Assembly: GCA_947650285.1 (NCBI GenBank)
Contig: CANTFL010001283.1
Span: 124,001 to 188,000, forward strand
DNA: 64,000 nucleotides
Direction: 5' to 3'
From: Hyaloperonospora brassicae
Taxonomy: Eukaryota > Oomycota > Peronosporomycetes > Peronosporales > Peronosporaceae
The translations under genes were made by a program, and so were the position numbers. Of the stretch, positions 12,456-23,774 are shown in pieces. The notes beneath the pieces were generated by a model. That model did no database searches and was not told the origin of the DNA. It saw only the letters and a program-made list of their open reading frames with translations. Position 1 is the stretch's first letter, and every line of letters begins with the position of its first letter.

Positions 12456-13649
12456 CTAGACATAGTTGTACACGCACTTGATTTGCTGAGGGTGCGTCTC
12501 CCGGCGACACAGAGGGCACTCGGCCTTTACCTTCTGACACCAACTCACAATACATCCCCAGCAAAATATGTGACCACATGGGGTGGCAGCAGGGGAAATG
12601 CGTCCACTAAGACAAAGTGCACATTTACGACGAAGCAGCCGAGAGATACCAGCATCTGCGCGTTCCACTGGATTCTGATTAGAGCTTGAGTTTACTTTCG
12701 CTTGGGAACGAGATACGGGAACTCTTGCTGATTGATCGAGTACAGATGCAGGGACACTGCTAGCTAAGTATGCTTGCTGCCTCCGCTTCTTGTACTGTCT
12801 GGTGTGTCCGTGCAGTCTCTTCATCTCGACCATCGCCGTGGTAAATAGCCGCAGCGACATTATATATCCAAGTACGGAAAGATTGAGACCGGGCCTTACG
12901 TCTTTGCGTACAAAAACGTACTGGATGCTGGCAATTCGCTTCGACATGTGTAAGTACTGGGCGAACGCGTAGAATATTGCAAGGTGTGCGTCAGTTCCCC
13001 ACTGATAAACACTTTCCAAATTAAATTCATACGATTGCGGTGCAACATTGACTTCGATCCATCCGCGCATAGCTTTCACTTTTGACACAACTCGGTCAAG
13101 TCCACGAAGCAGTCGTTGCGGAGTAAATGTGGCCATTCTATATGTCGAAAGCGGCCCCAGCACTCCACCGGAACCTTCTGTGTCTTCTCGTGTTATCGTA
13201 TCAGATTCTTGCCGAAAACGAATTTGCTGCTCCATGCGCTCCCGTGACGTGTGCGTGAGCTGACATAAGTTGTTCCATCCGTTCTGCGATCGTGCAGCTA
13301 GGTACGATGGCAGCACATTACATGCGAGCCAAAGTACGTGTTGTGAAAGCCGCAAAGGCTCAACAGGCTCCGACGTAAACTTCGCTACGCGGATGATGTC
13401 ACAAAATTCTTCGCCCAGGGTCTGACGTGGCTGCTGCATGCCAATGGATAGTGCGTAGTAGAGCAGTGTGGACAACGTAGACAACTCCGGCAGAAGCTGC
13501 GAGATGAAATGTGACCCGTAGACGCGCTCTGCCACCCCATGTAACACGTTTTTGAGCTCATTTATATAGACCGCGTCCTTGCTGTCAGCTAGTAGGAGCT
13601 CCGTACATCCTGCAGTCGGGAATGCGCTTGCTGCCGTGAACGGCTTCAT
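12456..13649 (-). CDS. PEX10: Peroxisome biogenesis RING E3 ligase Pex10
   Basis: A 397-residue single-exon gene starting at the ATG at 13649; a GTG further upstream is in frame but is not needed. The product is a peroxisomal membrane RING protein that works with Pex2 and Pex12 to ubiquitinate the import receptor Pex5 for recycling. Residues 1-250 form the Pex2/Pex12 N-terminal membrane domain (NELKNVLHGVAERVYGSHFI near the start). A C-terminal C3HC4 RING spans about residues 343-381 with spacing C-x2-C-x11-C-x-H-x2-C-x2-C-x11-C-x2-C, including TPCGHIFCWGCI and CPLCRR, all metal ligands present. A Ser-rich linker precedes it. Pex10 fits better than Pex2 because of the extreme C-terminal canonical RING. 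Convergent with the C1D-family gene. Confidence 0.93.
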   Translation of the reverse strand: MKPFTAASAFPTAGCTELLLADSKDAVYINELKNVLHGVAERVYGSHFISQLLPELSTLSTLLYYALSIGMQQPRQTLGEEFCDIIRVAKFTSEPVEPLRLSQHVLWLACNVLPSYLAARSQNGWNNLCQLTHTSRERMEQQIRFRQESDTITREDTEGSGGVLGPLSTYRMATFTPQRLLRGLDRVVSKVKAMRGWIEVNVAPQSYEFNLESVYQWGTDAHLAIFYAFAQYLHMSKRIASIQYVFVRKDVRPGLNLSVLGYIMSLRLFTTAMVEMKRLHGHTRQYKKRRQQAYLASSVPASVLDQSARVPVSRSQAKVNSSSNQNPVERADAGISRLLRRKCALCLSGRISPAATPCGHIFCWGCIVSWCQKVKAECPLCRRETHPQQIKCVYNYV

Positions 13650-13664
13650 GGGCAATAATAACAC

Positions 13665-16460
13665 GATAGATGGGAAGATTTAATAATGCACTAGAAAATG
13701 ATGAGAATAAAATGTGCACCAAATGGATTCGAAACGGAAAAATGCGCACCAGATAATCCGAAAGTAACATATTGCTCTACACATGAATGAAACGAAATGC
13801 ATTCATGGTATGAGCTGCACAAGCAGGTATTCATAAGCCTGATACATTATTCATGAGTGCCACGTATATCTTTTTCATTCCCTCAGTTACTTAGCTATGT
13901 AGCAAACCTTTTCATCTGTGTCCGCCGACATTAATTTTGCATGACAAAAAGGCGCGTTGGCTTTTCTAACACAACCGGAGGGTAATCGCTTGATCCGGGT
14001 CTCATTGTTTGACGTTATAGTAGCGTGTAGCTGTCCCCTCGGCGTTATCGATGACATAACATAAGATGATAGAGCAGTGTTCAACTGTTGTTTACACAAT
14101 GCTAAATAAGAACGTTATAAAATAAGAGGCAACATTTATAGACATAGACAGCAACAGCAGATACTTTACTGAAGAGTTGATTGAACTATCTAACGCTTTG
14201 AAAAGTGACAACGCGGTGTTTGCAGACACACGTATCGGGAAGCACGATGGCCGATGGCGCACTGCTGATGAAGTGATGCCATTGTCTCAATACAAGCTGC
14301 CAATTGTGGTGCTGAAGCTGGTGTAGACAGACAGAAACGACTATCGTTAAGGAACAGAGGGTATCGCTGCAATATGACTATCTGCAGTGTAGGACGTGTT
14401 GCGCTTTAGCGAATGTTCAATAGGTCCCTCGATCGTGTTGCACCATTGTCACAATATGCTGATACTTCGTTATGCTGCGTCCCTGGTATGATCACGCTTT
14501 TGCGTTGCCCAAAAAATGACGCTGTCGTGTTTAGTGTTTGTATCTTGTGGCAAGAGTACTGGCGTGTTAAGCTGCTTTCATGTGTGAAAGAAGTGATGAG
14601 AATATGCAAATGATGGATTGAGAGGGAAAGAACGCTGATGACACTCTTTCTTTTACGAAGAGCTACGAAATTGTTTTTTGTACTTTCAACAACCCGAAAG
14701 GACTTATGGGAACCCTGAGCATAAGCAGTTCTTTTGATAGCATAGAAAAATGTAAGACCGTTTTATTGTTTGTAGTTGTGTTGTAAATGAATTTGTGTTT
14801 TTCATGTTGTGATGCGACGTGTTTTTTTCTAGAATAAAAACTATGCACTTAATACCATTAATAGTCGATCGACCGGCTCGATACAAGCAAAAGAAAGCGT
14901 TAAACATTTTTATTAAAAAAACTCCAAGTAAATATATCATATGAAATAGACCACAAGATTGACGAAATGAAAACGTAATCATGTAATAAATTATTAAAAC
15001 GTACCAGTAATTTGGAATACACGGCCGAATATACCGATGCTAGACATTACATGGTCACATATGAACACTTCTGTGGTATTTGTAAAAGTAATGTAGCAAT
15101 TATAAATGGGCATCTCCGACGACCTAAAGGTGCCGAATGAGGCTTTTATCCCTCCAGCTCACATGGGTTTACAGCACGAAAGTTGTTAGTACGCCGGCAC
15201 CTTTGCCACAGCAAATGTGAGCGCCGCGATGCGAGCGTCATAGTTTGATGTACTCGCAGGATGAACAACTTTGTTAAAATTGTAGAACATCATGATGTAT
15301 CAGTATATAATATCGCATATCCGAAGTAAATTGAGAGGACTGAGCTTTTATGCTTACGTCACTATATCATGCATCGCAAAATGCAACATTGCTTCTATCT
15401 TCGCAACATCCATTCCGATATGTACAATCAATAGCGATGTACCACCATCAGCAGCATTCAATTGTGTGGTGGTCTAAATATCTCGTAAGCAGTGCGTGAT
15501 TGTTTATAATACAATCATCCTTGCATAGGCGCAATCATGCGCGTGACCATTTGCGTTAGCACCATGACACCTCCGCCAAATCTCTACTTTTTGGAGACCC
15601 TCTTATTTTATTTTTCTGTCAGCCATCTCGTGCTTCCTCATGTCGTATCTGTAATATCTTACAGAGCAGTATGTACGCAGAATTTGAATACGGCGCCATC
15701 TCATCTCATTTTATCAGCACGATTCGGTCGAGACGAAAGCTACACATTTATGAGACGATGAGTCGCAAAATCAAGATAATAGTGTCAGGATTAACGTGCT
15801 ATTGCAATCGACCGACAAACAACGCAGTTAAGCTACTCTTGAAGTGTTGACGTGCTGTTGCTTCGTACAATACGACTGTTGATACTTATATGTATCGGGT
15901 TCTTTTATTGGAAGTAGAGAAGGAATGCAGCAGGCATTCGTGAATGTATTTGTATAATGGCAGGCATTTGCAAATTCAATCGTATATTTTACATCAGGGT
16001 AAAATGTATCGTATTTTAATCATTTGGCGCATTTCTTTGCTCTCGTACATATCTCGTGCATTATGTTTAATTACTTTGCTCTTTGGTACTTTGGGGCATT
16101 TATTTTTCATCTTGTGTCCAATTTTTTCTTTCGTGATTATTTGATAGATTTTATAAATTATCCATCGTGCAAAACCGAAACGCTAGCAAGAATCAAGACG
16201 ACATTATTTATAGCGGGGCAACTACATATGAGCTTATACGAGCGAACGGATGCATCGACTATTGCAGGCCTCTGCCGCACGCTTATCTGTCACGATCCGC
16301 AATATTTGGACATTAGGTCAGGACCTATGCGCAAGATATCTATTGCAGATAACATCCTCTATGCACAGCGCTGCATGCATCCAAGACTGTAGCCCAGACA
16401 ACCAGACACGAGATATTCGGTAGGAGCTGCTTACCTGACGTTGCGACAGGACGCCACGCG
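13665..16460. other. Spacer; one short dispersed repeat, no firm gene
   Basis: Short frames occur but show no family. A block at about 14425-14500 is an inverted match of 21385-21455 (shared core GACGAAGTATCAGC on the minus strand here with A/T changes). A frame ending at 16390 (from about 16148, includes RTLICHDPQYLDIRSGP) has coding-like composition but no recognised homology or start. Confidence 0.4.
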
Positions 16461-16461
16461 A

Positions 16462-16863
16462 ATGGGTAGCCGATCCATTATACGGCAAACGCAAATATTC
16501 AACGTATGCCTATGGATGACGACGGAAATGCCGTAGCCGTTTCTGTCAGGAAAGGTTGCACACGATGTGCACTCATGGCTTCACTTGATGTCAGGTGGTC
16601 GTTCAGTTGGCGCTGTCCAGCCTCTCCCATCGAGGGTTGGTACATGGCCTCGTACCTCAAAGAAAACGAACGGACGTTTACCGTAAAGAAAAGGAGGAAA
16701 TGTTCGGAGGTGGGTACACGAAAATACTCCAACTTACGTTGCGGTCTTGGCGAAGGCACAAAAATTAGGATGTGCAGCATCCGCGCACGTAGCCACCTTA
16801 AACGAGCTGGACCAGGTCACTCAGTTCACAACGATGCAGCGCAATCTCAACCCTCTTAGCTAG
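16462..16863 (+). CDS. Candidate three-exon small gene, unrecognised
   Basis: Proposed exons 16462-16503, 16595-16709 and 16769-16863 join in frame to 83 codons. The protein would start MGSRSIIRQTQIFN, continue with a basic stretch RKRTDVYRKEKEEMFG and end LNELDQVTQFTTMQRNLNPL plus Ser. Introns would be 91 bp (GTATGC..CAG) and 59 bp (GTGGGT..TAG), normal for this window. The last exon especially looks like a genuine helical C-terminus, and GC is higher than in the spacers. No family is recognised. Exon 2 could start at a nearby downstream AG instead, and the true start may be further upstream. It lies 268 bp before the methyltransferase on the same strand. Confidence 0.35.
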
Positions 16864-16901
16864 ACTTTTGATTTCGCTATAACGTACCTTTTCTCTTTAA
16901 A

Positions 16902-16983
16902 GTGGCACTGTCACCTGAACAGCTCGTCGAGGTAGCTTACTAGTGGCGCTGTCACCTGAACAGCTCGTCGAGGTAGCTTACTA
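16902..16983 (+). repeat. 41-bp direct tandem duplication
   Basis: Two adjacent 41-base copies, 16902-16942 and 16943-16983, differ at one position (GTGGCACTG versus GTGGCGCTG). They lie about 150-230 bp before the methyltransferase start and just after the preceding candidate gene, so they may duplicate a promoter element. The unit contains CTCGTCGAGG, a short near-palindrome. Confidence 0.9.
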
Positions 16984-17113
16984 ATTTCCATATACTGCAT
17001 ATTGCGCAGCTACGGCGACCAGCCAGCTACACCTGGTCCGGGTCGGGTTTTGCACTTAGGTGTCATTTGGACGCTCTGCAAGATCACCTCGTCCTTGTGA
17101 CAGCCGGTTAGCG

Positions 17114-17128
17114 ATGAGTGGCCAGTAA
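17114..17128 (+). promoter_or_regulatory. Minimal upstream ORF before the methyltransferase
   Basis: ATG at 17114 opens a four-codon frame (Met-Ser-Gly-Gln) stopping at 17126-17128, two bases before the main ATG at 17131. If it lies in the 5' leader it could lower or gate translation by reinitiation. Whether the mRNA includes it is unknown. Confidence 0.4.
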
Positions 17129-17130
17129 TC

Positions 17131-17901
17131 ATGAGCCGACACTTTCAGCAAGAGCACGAAGCCTTCTTTCGTCTAAAACAGCCACGTGATCACGTCTGTG
17201 TTCGCGTAGTACAAGACACGACGAAGGTGGACGGACTAGGCGGCGAAGTATGGGCTGGTGCGCTTATCCTTTGCGAGTTTCTAGAAACACACGGCTACGA
17301 TGTGGTAGTGGGACGCGACGTCATCGAGCTTGGTGCAGGCTGTGGTCTTTGTGGTCTCGTGGCTGCGTCGCTGGGTGCAAAAACATCCGTTTTAACCGAT
17401 GAGTTTCCTGACATGCTGACGAAAAACATTGCCAAGAACCGCCACATTTGGGCTGAGAAGGAAGCTGGTGATGCTCGAGAACCAGTCGCTTCGAGCGCTG
17501 AGCTTGAATGGGGTCTAGCCAAGTCCGTGGCGCCGTTTGCGCACCGTTTCGACACGGTTTTGGGTAGTGAGATCACGCAGCTAGGAAGAGATCTACACGT
17601 GCCGCTGCTTGAAACGATTTGCTGCGTCCTCCGACCCAGTGCCAGGTCTGTAGCGCTTCTCTCGATGGATCCATGTCGAGCTGCCTGTGTAGGAGCGTGC
17701 GACGTGGAGAAGTGTACAGCTTCGCACTTTGTATTTGCAGCAAAGCAGAAAGGCTTTGCGGTTTACAAACATCCACCGGTCCGTCTGGCGACTTGCGAGG
17801 CCGTAAACACGTTAGTAGGTGCACTAGGTCGGCCCCTGCACGTCCAAGAGGACGACTGGAGCGTAGTTTTTGAGCTGCGACTGGAAGGTGCAAATCGATA
17901 G
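17131..17901 (+). CDS. METTL21/FAM86-type protein methyltransferase
   Basis: A 256-residue single-exon gene of the class I SAM-dependent seven-beta-strand superfamily, family 16 type, whose known members mostly methylate lysines on chaperones and translation factors in the cytosol. Seen: a GGEVWAGALILCEFL entry helix at residues 37-51 (the W-x-G/A-A feature of the family), motif I IELGAGCGLCG at 65-75 for SAM binding, LTDEF at 88-92 (acidic loop), LEWG at 125-128, and DTVLGSEI at 141-148, the post-I strand that replaces the D-V-V-x-x-D-V-Y of other members. Length is normal. The substrate cannot be read from sequence. The start is the first in-frame ATG. It lies 116 bp before the Yippee gene on the same strand. 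Confidence 0.85.
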   Translation: MSRHFQQEHEAFFRLKQPRDHVCVRVVQDTTKVDGLGGEVWAGALILCEFLETHGYDVVVGRDVIELGAGCGLCGLVAASLGAKTSVLTDEFPDMLTKNIAKNRHIWAEKEAGDAREPVASSAELEWGLAKSVAPFAHRFDTVLGSEITQLGRDLHVPLLETICCVLRPSARSVALLSMDPCRAACVGACDVEKCTASHFVFAAKQKGFAVYKHPPVRLATCEAVNTLVGALGRPLHVQEDDWSVVFELRLEGANR

Positions 17902-18017
17902 AAGGGTTTTCGCCACGATATAAACTGTGTTCTATATACTCGAGTCAGTACTCAGCTGTAATCCATTATTCTCGAGTCAGTCCCTAAAATCAGTGAAAAA
18001 GACACCCGCACGTGCCG

Positions 18018-18730
18018 ATGCCGCCTCTCATAGTGATCCGCAGCGGCTGCAAGCACGTCGAATACCTGGGAAATCGCACGCCACGGTGTCCTGCATCATG
18101 GGCCGATCGTTTCAGTGAAGATGACGACAAACCTGCAGACGACGAGGAAATGCTACGTCAAGTTGTAGAAACACGGGACGGTGGTAGTGGTGACTATGGC
18201 GGCGTCAGTAAATCGTTCGGGTTTTCGCGCGAGCGATGCGACGTGGAAGACGCGCACGCCTTTCGGTGTGCCTATTGTGGCAACATGGTGTCTGACCACG
18301 ACGACGTTATCTCCAAGACGTTCTTCGGTCGCACTGGCAAGGCCTTCCTTATGAATAACGTGTATGTCACATTTAGTGGGATGAGGATGATGGCACGTGG
18401 CGTTCTAACTTGGCAATGAATTCGTCTTGTTATAAGGTACAACGTTCGCGTCGGCTCTGTTCGCAAGTGCTACCTGAGGACTGGAATCCACTCTATCGCT
18501 GACATTCTATGCGGTCAATGCGATGTCATGCTGGGCTGGAAATACGTAAGTGAGCAAGTGATTTTTGCACTCATCTTGCTAGCATTATAAACATTCGAGC
18601 AATAACTACATCTTATGGTGAAAAGATCAAAGCCATGGAGAGTTCCCAGAAATACAAAGAAGGCAAGTTTATCATGGAGCATGGTGTAGTCCAAGATGAT
18701 GCGGAAGAGCTGAATTGGGACCGCTTGTAA
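18018..18730 (+). CDS. Yippee-family zinc-binding protein, N-terminally extended
   Basis: Exons 18018-18361, 18437-18545 and 18626-18730 encode 185 residues. The Yippee domain (about 80-180) has FRCAYCGNMVSDHDDVISK, RTGKAFLMNN, YNVRVG, HSIADILCGQC and LGWKY followed by SSQKYKEGKFIMEHG. The zinc signature C-x2-C-x52-C-x2-C is met exactly (C84, C87, C140, C143), which also proves the first splice junction. Introns are 75 bp (GTATGT..AAG) and 80 bp (GTAAGT..AAG). Animal Yippee-like proteins act in the nucleus or as part of E3 ligase/cell-cycle complexes; the function here is inferred only. Odd: about 78 residues of acidic, low-similarity sequence precede the domain, so a different first exon or a start near the domain remains possible. 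Confidence 0.88.
18362..18436 (+). other. Intron 1 of the Yippee gene
   Basis: 75-bp GT..AG intron with a strong GTATGT donor. It splits a Val codon after two bases, and removal restores the 52-residue Cys spacing. Confidence 0.88.
18546..18625 (+). other. Intron 2 of the Yippee gene
   Basis: 80-bp GTAAGT..AAG intron, phase 0. It joins LGWKY to IKAMESSQKYKEG, as in other Yippee proteins. Confidence 0.8.
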
Positions 18731-21700
18731 AGCATTGCGGCTTTCATGAAGATGCTTGAATCTCAGATTCGACGATCGTGAACAGCGTATGAACCATTAT
18801 TGCGAGCACCTGGTATGAGTGCCAATGAACAGTGTAATGATACTGGTGTAGTGATCACGATCATTTATCGTTCCGCTAGTTATCTCGACAGCCAAGTGTA
18901 GATATGACAGAGTCCAGAGAATGTATCGCTTCGACTAGAGTACCCTTTTCATCAAAAAACTCGTACATATCTCTCAGAAAGCCGATTGCTCGTATCGCTC
19001 TACGTTTCTTCTAAGCTGGCAGGTCACGCTTGCCGATAATTAATGAGCAGGTGTCTGATACCGTAAGGCAGCATATTTATCTCAAGTACGGTCAAGAAGA
19101 AGTTTTAATGTCGCTGGTTCATTCGAGCATACAGACCTCAGCCGTTGGCCACCACCTATGTGCTTTCTTCACGCAGCATATTGCAGCACATACGCAACGC
19201 GACCTCTTCGCTAGCCTCGCCTAACATTTCATATTGACCGGAACGTAATGTCCTTTATGCTCCAATCGACCCTCAATTCTGTGACCATTCGAAGCCAGCA
19301 GCAATGCTGTTTGCTATCACTAAGAAATTGCACGCATAAATTCGTTCCTTCAACCTTTCTTGCCTTCTCCACGTTCGATTTCCACCTCAATTCCAGCATT
19401 GTAAAGGTGGACTCTTTGCAGTCAGACTAATAGATTGTCAGATGAAAGGATACATAGAACGCGACGAACATGCACCGGGACGTCATAGATCACGTGTAGG
19501 CTCGGATCAATTTTAATCAGGTACAATGCATACTTTATCATATTCTTCGATGTAAAGAAGGGAAATTGTAAATAAGCCAAATAAACAGATGATAAGAAAT
19601 GCATCAGAGCTGTAAATGACATGTATGAGAACACAAGTGCTTAACTAAGACAGACCCAGAAAGACAATAATGATGTTGTGGTATATATATGCCCTCTTAA
19701 ATTGACTGAAAGAAAGTCCACCCATAATTTGCCCGACGTGGATCGGGCATCGAGTCTCCACTGATCATGTCGTTTTGATCATCAAAGCAAGCGGCACGCA
19801 ACATTTTGTTGTGCGATACGCAACATCTTCTTGTGCGATACGCAGCATTTACAGCGCGAGTGTCATGTGTATTTGTCGTGCATGAAGACATACTATGTGA
19901 TTGCGGTAAACAATATGATTGTCAGTATCTTAGCACACGTACGATAGATTTCGTGCATATAGTTGTGTAAATTGCTACTCCATAGCGTTCACAATCCGCA
20001 TCCATAATCTCATTTAAGACTTCACAAATGGGGTAAGATGTTCTAATACTTTAACAATGTGAGGCTCCTTTTCATTAGATCGTAACACAGTATCACTACA
20101 TGCTCGTTGTAGCTTTTGGTTGAGCTTAGTATGTCGCGAGCAAGCACTTCAAACTCAAACTAGTAGCTTAAGCTGTTTCCTGTCGGCAGATGGTTGCTGT
20201 TTGCGCTTGTTGTTGCTCAAGTTTCGGTTGTACGATGGATGCGCGTCGCAAAAAATGATTTCGCAATTCTTTTTTCTTGTATTGAACAATAGAAAGCTAA
20301 ATTGCACTTACGTAGACGCACACGTAGTGTATTGTCGTCTGTGCAATTCGAAATAGACAACTAAAGACATTACAAAGCAGTCATAACGACACATTATATT
20401 AACACGCAGGTTATCGTATCCACAATACCTTTCACATGATGTACACTTTTCATGTCGATGAAAAGTGTATATCTGCGTTCGTATTCGTTTATAAATTACG
20501 ATTTCCCACATGCCAAGGCCTCTTCCATCCTGTTGCTAGAGACATTAAGGTCTACGTCCGGCATGATGGCAGTCTTGTCAATCACGAAGTTAGGGGTCAT
20601 CCTCATGAGCAAATTATAAGCAGTTCTCACCAGTTTTTTCGCTCTTTTTGCTGGTCTATACTTCATCCCAAGCTTCATTTTGTCATACCTTTGACATCCA
20701 ACCCAACTCTGTGTACGCACTATTTAAACACAGCGCTATCCCATATTTATCTTTCATTATTCACCACCAATTGAATATGGATATATTATGTCATTAGAGC
20801 AACATGTGAGTCGAATGAATGGGTTTGAAGCAGCGTATATGAAGTATCGAACGACATGGGCACTCCATGACTACTTTTGAAGCGTCATCGCACGCCCCCC
20901 TTCTGCGATTCAAGTGGTGACTGAAAACGCTAAGCGAATTTCGAGATGATAAACGTGACATGAGAGGGAGTGACGGTATAAGTAAATGTGTACAAATGCT
21001 GATAGATCGTGTCGATTCGGTCGCACAAACATTATAATGGTGATATTCTTAACTTCGTCATTGTTTAGCACATTTTTCTTCTTTATCTTAAAAATCATCC
21101 GAATTTTTTAATCAATGCACACACAGGAATTAATGCAATGCGGTAAACATCGAAAAATTAAAATTTATGCGCCACACAACCAACAACAATAAATGCTCAT
21201 TCGATCTTATTGTCTAATTAAAAATATTAGTTGTGTGCAGATATACCCAAATTACGTTCGGATTTTTGAAATGTACAAAAATGAATGTCGCATTATTTCA
21301 CACGAAATCAGGGGTATCAGCTTTTTGTCCTTCTTAATATTTCGTTTGCACAAATTTATTACCTCGTTAGTGTGTGCAAATGCAGAAATAGTGATCATGC
21401 CAAGGATGCCGCATGACGAAGTATCAGCGTCTGGCGACAATGGTGCGACGTGATCAAGAGTATCGGTGGACCTTGTGTAGCTATCTATAGAATCTTTTAT
21501 GTTATATAGTATTCAATTACCTGTAAGGTAAGCACAAGGCTCTGGCAAACCATTTTTCAAATGAATTTTAACCCTCTTAGACTTGAAGGAGTCATCCATA
21601 TCCCGTAGCACCACATTATTTATATATCAACAGAACACATTAAGTAAGATTATGCTTCACGAAGACCATTTTTATATTGCTACAAGTGCAGGCTAATGTA

Positions 21701-22867
21701 ACTTTATCATCGAGAGACGTAAGGATATAGTCTTGATTATGTTCAAGACTATATTCTCCCATTTTTTTGCAAGTTGTGGATCATTATATTATCATCATTC
21801 GCGTAATTACCGACTATGGACGCTTACGCGCTCATAAATTGATGAAACATGTTAGTGCTACACTGACTTATCGTAAATCAGATAATGTTAAACAAGCGTA
21901 TCCAAGCGCAACTATATGTTTTTGATAAACATTTAGTGTACTCCACGATAAACCTTTCATTACCATACTGCCGATATTATGTATCAAATTCATCTCAAAA
22001 TATATCTGTATTTAATACATGAAGAAGTTATAGCCTAACTGCTCGTTTTTGTTCACATACAACCTCATACCGCAGGGCGCCGAGTTAAAGACTATTAAAG
22101 TTTTTTGCGGAATAAATCGTATATTTAAGATATGTTAACATCGTTTAGCGTAACGAAGATCCATCCACAAGCACACCTAAGAAAATTATGAGGCTCACTC
22201 GATATATGTCATTGATCTCATGACATGCTAACAATTTCGTTCTTGCATTATACAGCCACTCTCAATGTCAATGGACAAGCATTAGTACCATCAGGCTCAA
22301 GGATTGTCATCATTCAGTGTTTAAAGCTGTAATAGGTACTCGCCTATTGTCTATATTCATTTTATCGTTTCAAGCCAGTCAAGACTAGGTCTTGTAGCCG
22401 CTTCAAACCACTATTAAACGCATTAAGTGACATATCATTGTTGGCAGGGTGCCTCTCACATTCAAACAAAAAATCAGGGAGATAACTATAAGCCAACATA
22501 TACGTATGAGACGTGTGAAGTCACTTGTTTAAGGTGATGAATCAATACCACTGAAGAATTAATGATCAGATAAATTTTCTGAAAATTCCTCGATAATAAA
22601 GATCAATATCATGCTTCCGGAGGAATGTAATAGTAATGATATGATTCGATTGCATCGGCTAGGACAAAAGTTGCATCAGTAGCACCGCATGGAAGCTTTG
22701 TAGGATAGATACGAGTAGTCATACAATTTTCTCAAAGAGCTTCACTAAATTCACCAACCGTCAGGAATTCTACCAATAATCCCACACTATAAATAACTTA
22801 CGTTTTTGCAATGCTTACAAGCGCTTTGGAAGTGGGGTCTAGCTATCACACAATTTTATCATTAAGT
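18731..22867. other. AT-rich spacer; one short dispersed repeat
   Basis: No gene is supported. The block at 21385-21455 (core CATGACGAAGTATCAGCG) is the inverted partner of 14425-14500. A minus-strand frame at 20496-20720 (includes NFVIDKTAIMPDVDLNVSSN) has protein-like composition but no family and lacks an early ATG. A short imperfect hairpin lies at 20440-20470 (ACTTTTCAT..ATGAAAAGT). Confidence 0.4.
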
Positions 22868-23755
22868 TGGGACGTGGGAGCTCACAGATCTCAGGCGTCA
22901 GTTAAGTCCGAAAAGAATTCTGATCGGAAGAATAATATCTGAGATTTGTGGCTCACGGTCTCGATCCGATCTCTCGATTTCGATCTGAGCTCTCGATCTT
23001 GATCTAGGCTCTCGGTCTGAGCTCTCGATCTCGATCCAAGCTCTTGATCGGTTGTATACAAGTCAAGTGTGGGCCACGCCAAAGTATCAGAGAGAGCGCA
23101 CTTGGTGTAAGCCACATAGGTACAGAGGGACGATCTGTGGGAGAGGAAATCGCGCGACCCCGGAAGTTAGTGATACAGATAGGCCTAGCGATGTATTAGT
23201 TTGTGGATTTTATTCATCAACATTAAACAGAGTTCAATTTGCTTTTGAGTACACGTGTCGAATTCTATCCGGGTTGGATCATTGGCCACCCGACGTCAGG
23301 AGATGTCACATACTTAAATCAAGTGATATCCCTGGATTGTTTGACCAGGGATCAAGGACTCTCAACAAAACTTCAAACTGCGATCGGACGCAGCAGACAA
23401 GTAAAGGAGAATGGTGCAAGATCGCGAGACGGCTGAAGTGGTCAGAACGCTCGCAGATCAAGCATCTACTTTGGACAAGGCGATCTCGTAGAGATCAAGG
23501 TGACTCATATCGAGCACCTCACAAGCACACCCGCAATCGTTTCGAAATTTCCACGCGACAGCACCAATCGCAACCACGGTCAAGGTTGTCAGCGACTCAA
23601 GTCCACCTGAAAGTGCAAGACGCCCTACCGACGGTTGCACATTATGAGAGAAGCATACAGCACGAAATCGAAGTACTCCCTCCTTCTGTCGGTCGTCCTA
23701 GCGACAGTGGAGAGTCGAGATCGACTCTTCAAAGAGATATCACCACTCCACCACA
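22868..23755 (+). repeat. 5' LTR of the gypsy element
   Basis: Starts TGGGACGTGGGAGCTCAC and ends about CACCACA. It matches the 3' LTR throughout with about 20 differences by eye. A 19-base tandem array of four units plus a 13-base partial (TCTCGATTTCGATCTGAGC and variants) lies at about 22970-23045 in the presumed U3. The open frames within it (for example 23052-23846) are not genes. Confidence 0.88.
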
Positions 23756-23756
23756 A

Positions 23757-23774
23757 TGGTGCGCGTGCCTGGAT
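23757..23774 (+). promoter_or_regulatory. Candidate primer-binding site
   Basis: TGGTGCGCGTGCCTGGAT begins one base after the 5' LTR end. TGG followed by a GC-rich stretch is what is expected of complementarity to a tRNA 3' end (..CCA). The tRNA was not identified. Confidence 0.5.

Noticed and set aside
12390..13263. Plus-strand frames across the PEX10 region
   Set aside because: Shadows of PEX10; the minus frame has a complete RING.
17295..17893. Minus-strand frames opposite the methyltransferase
   Set aside because: Shadows produced by GC-rich coding sequence; motif I and other family motifs are on plus.
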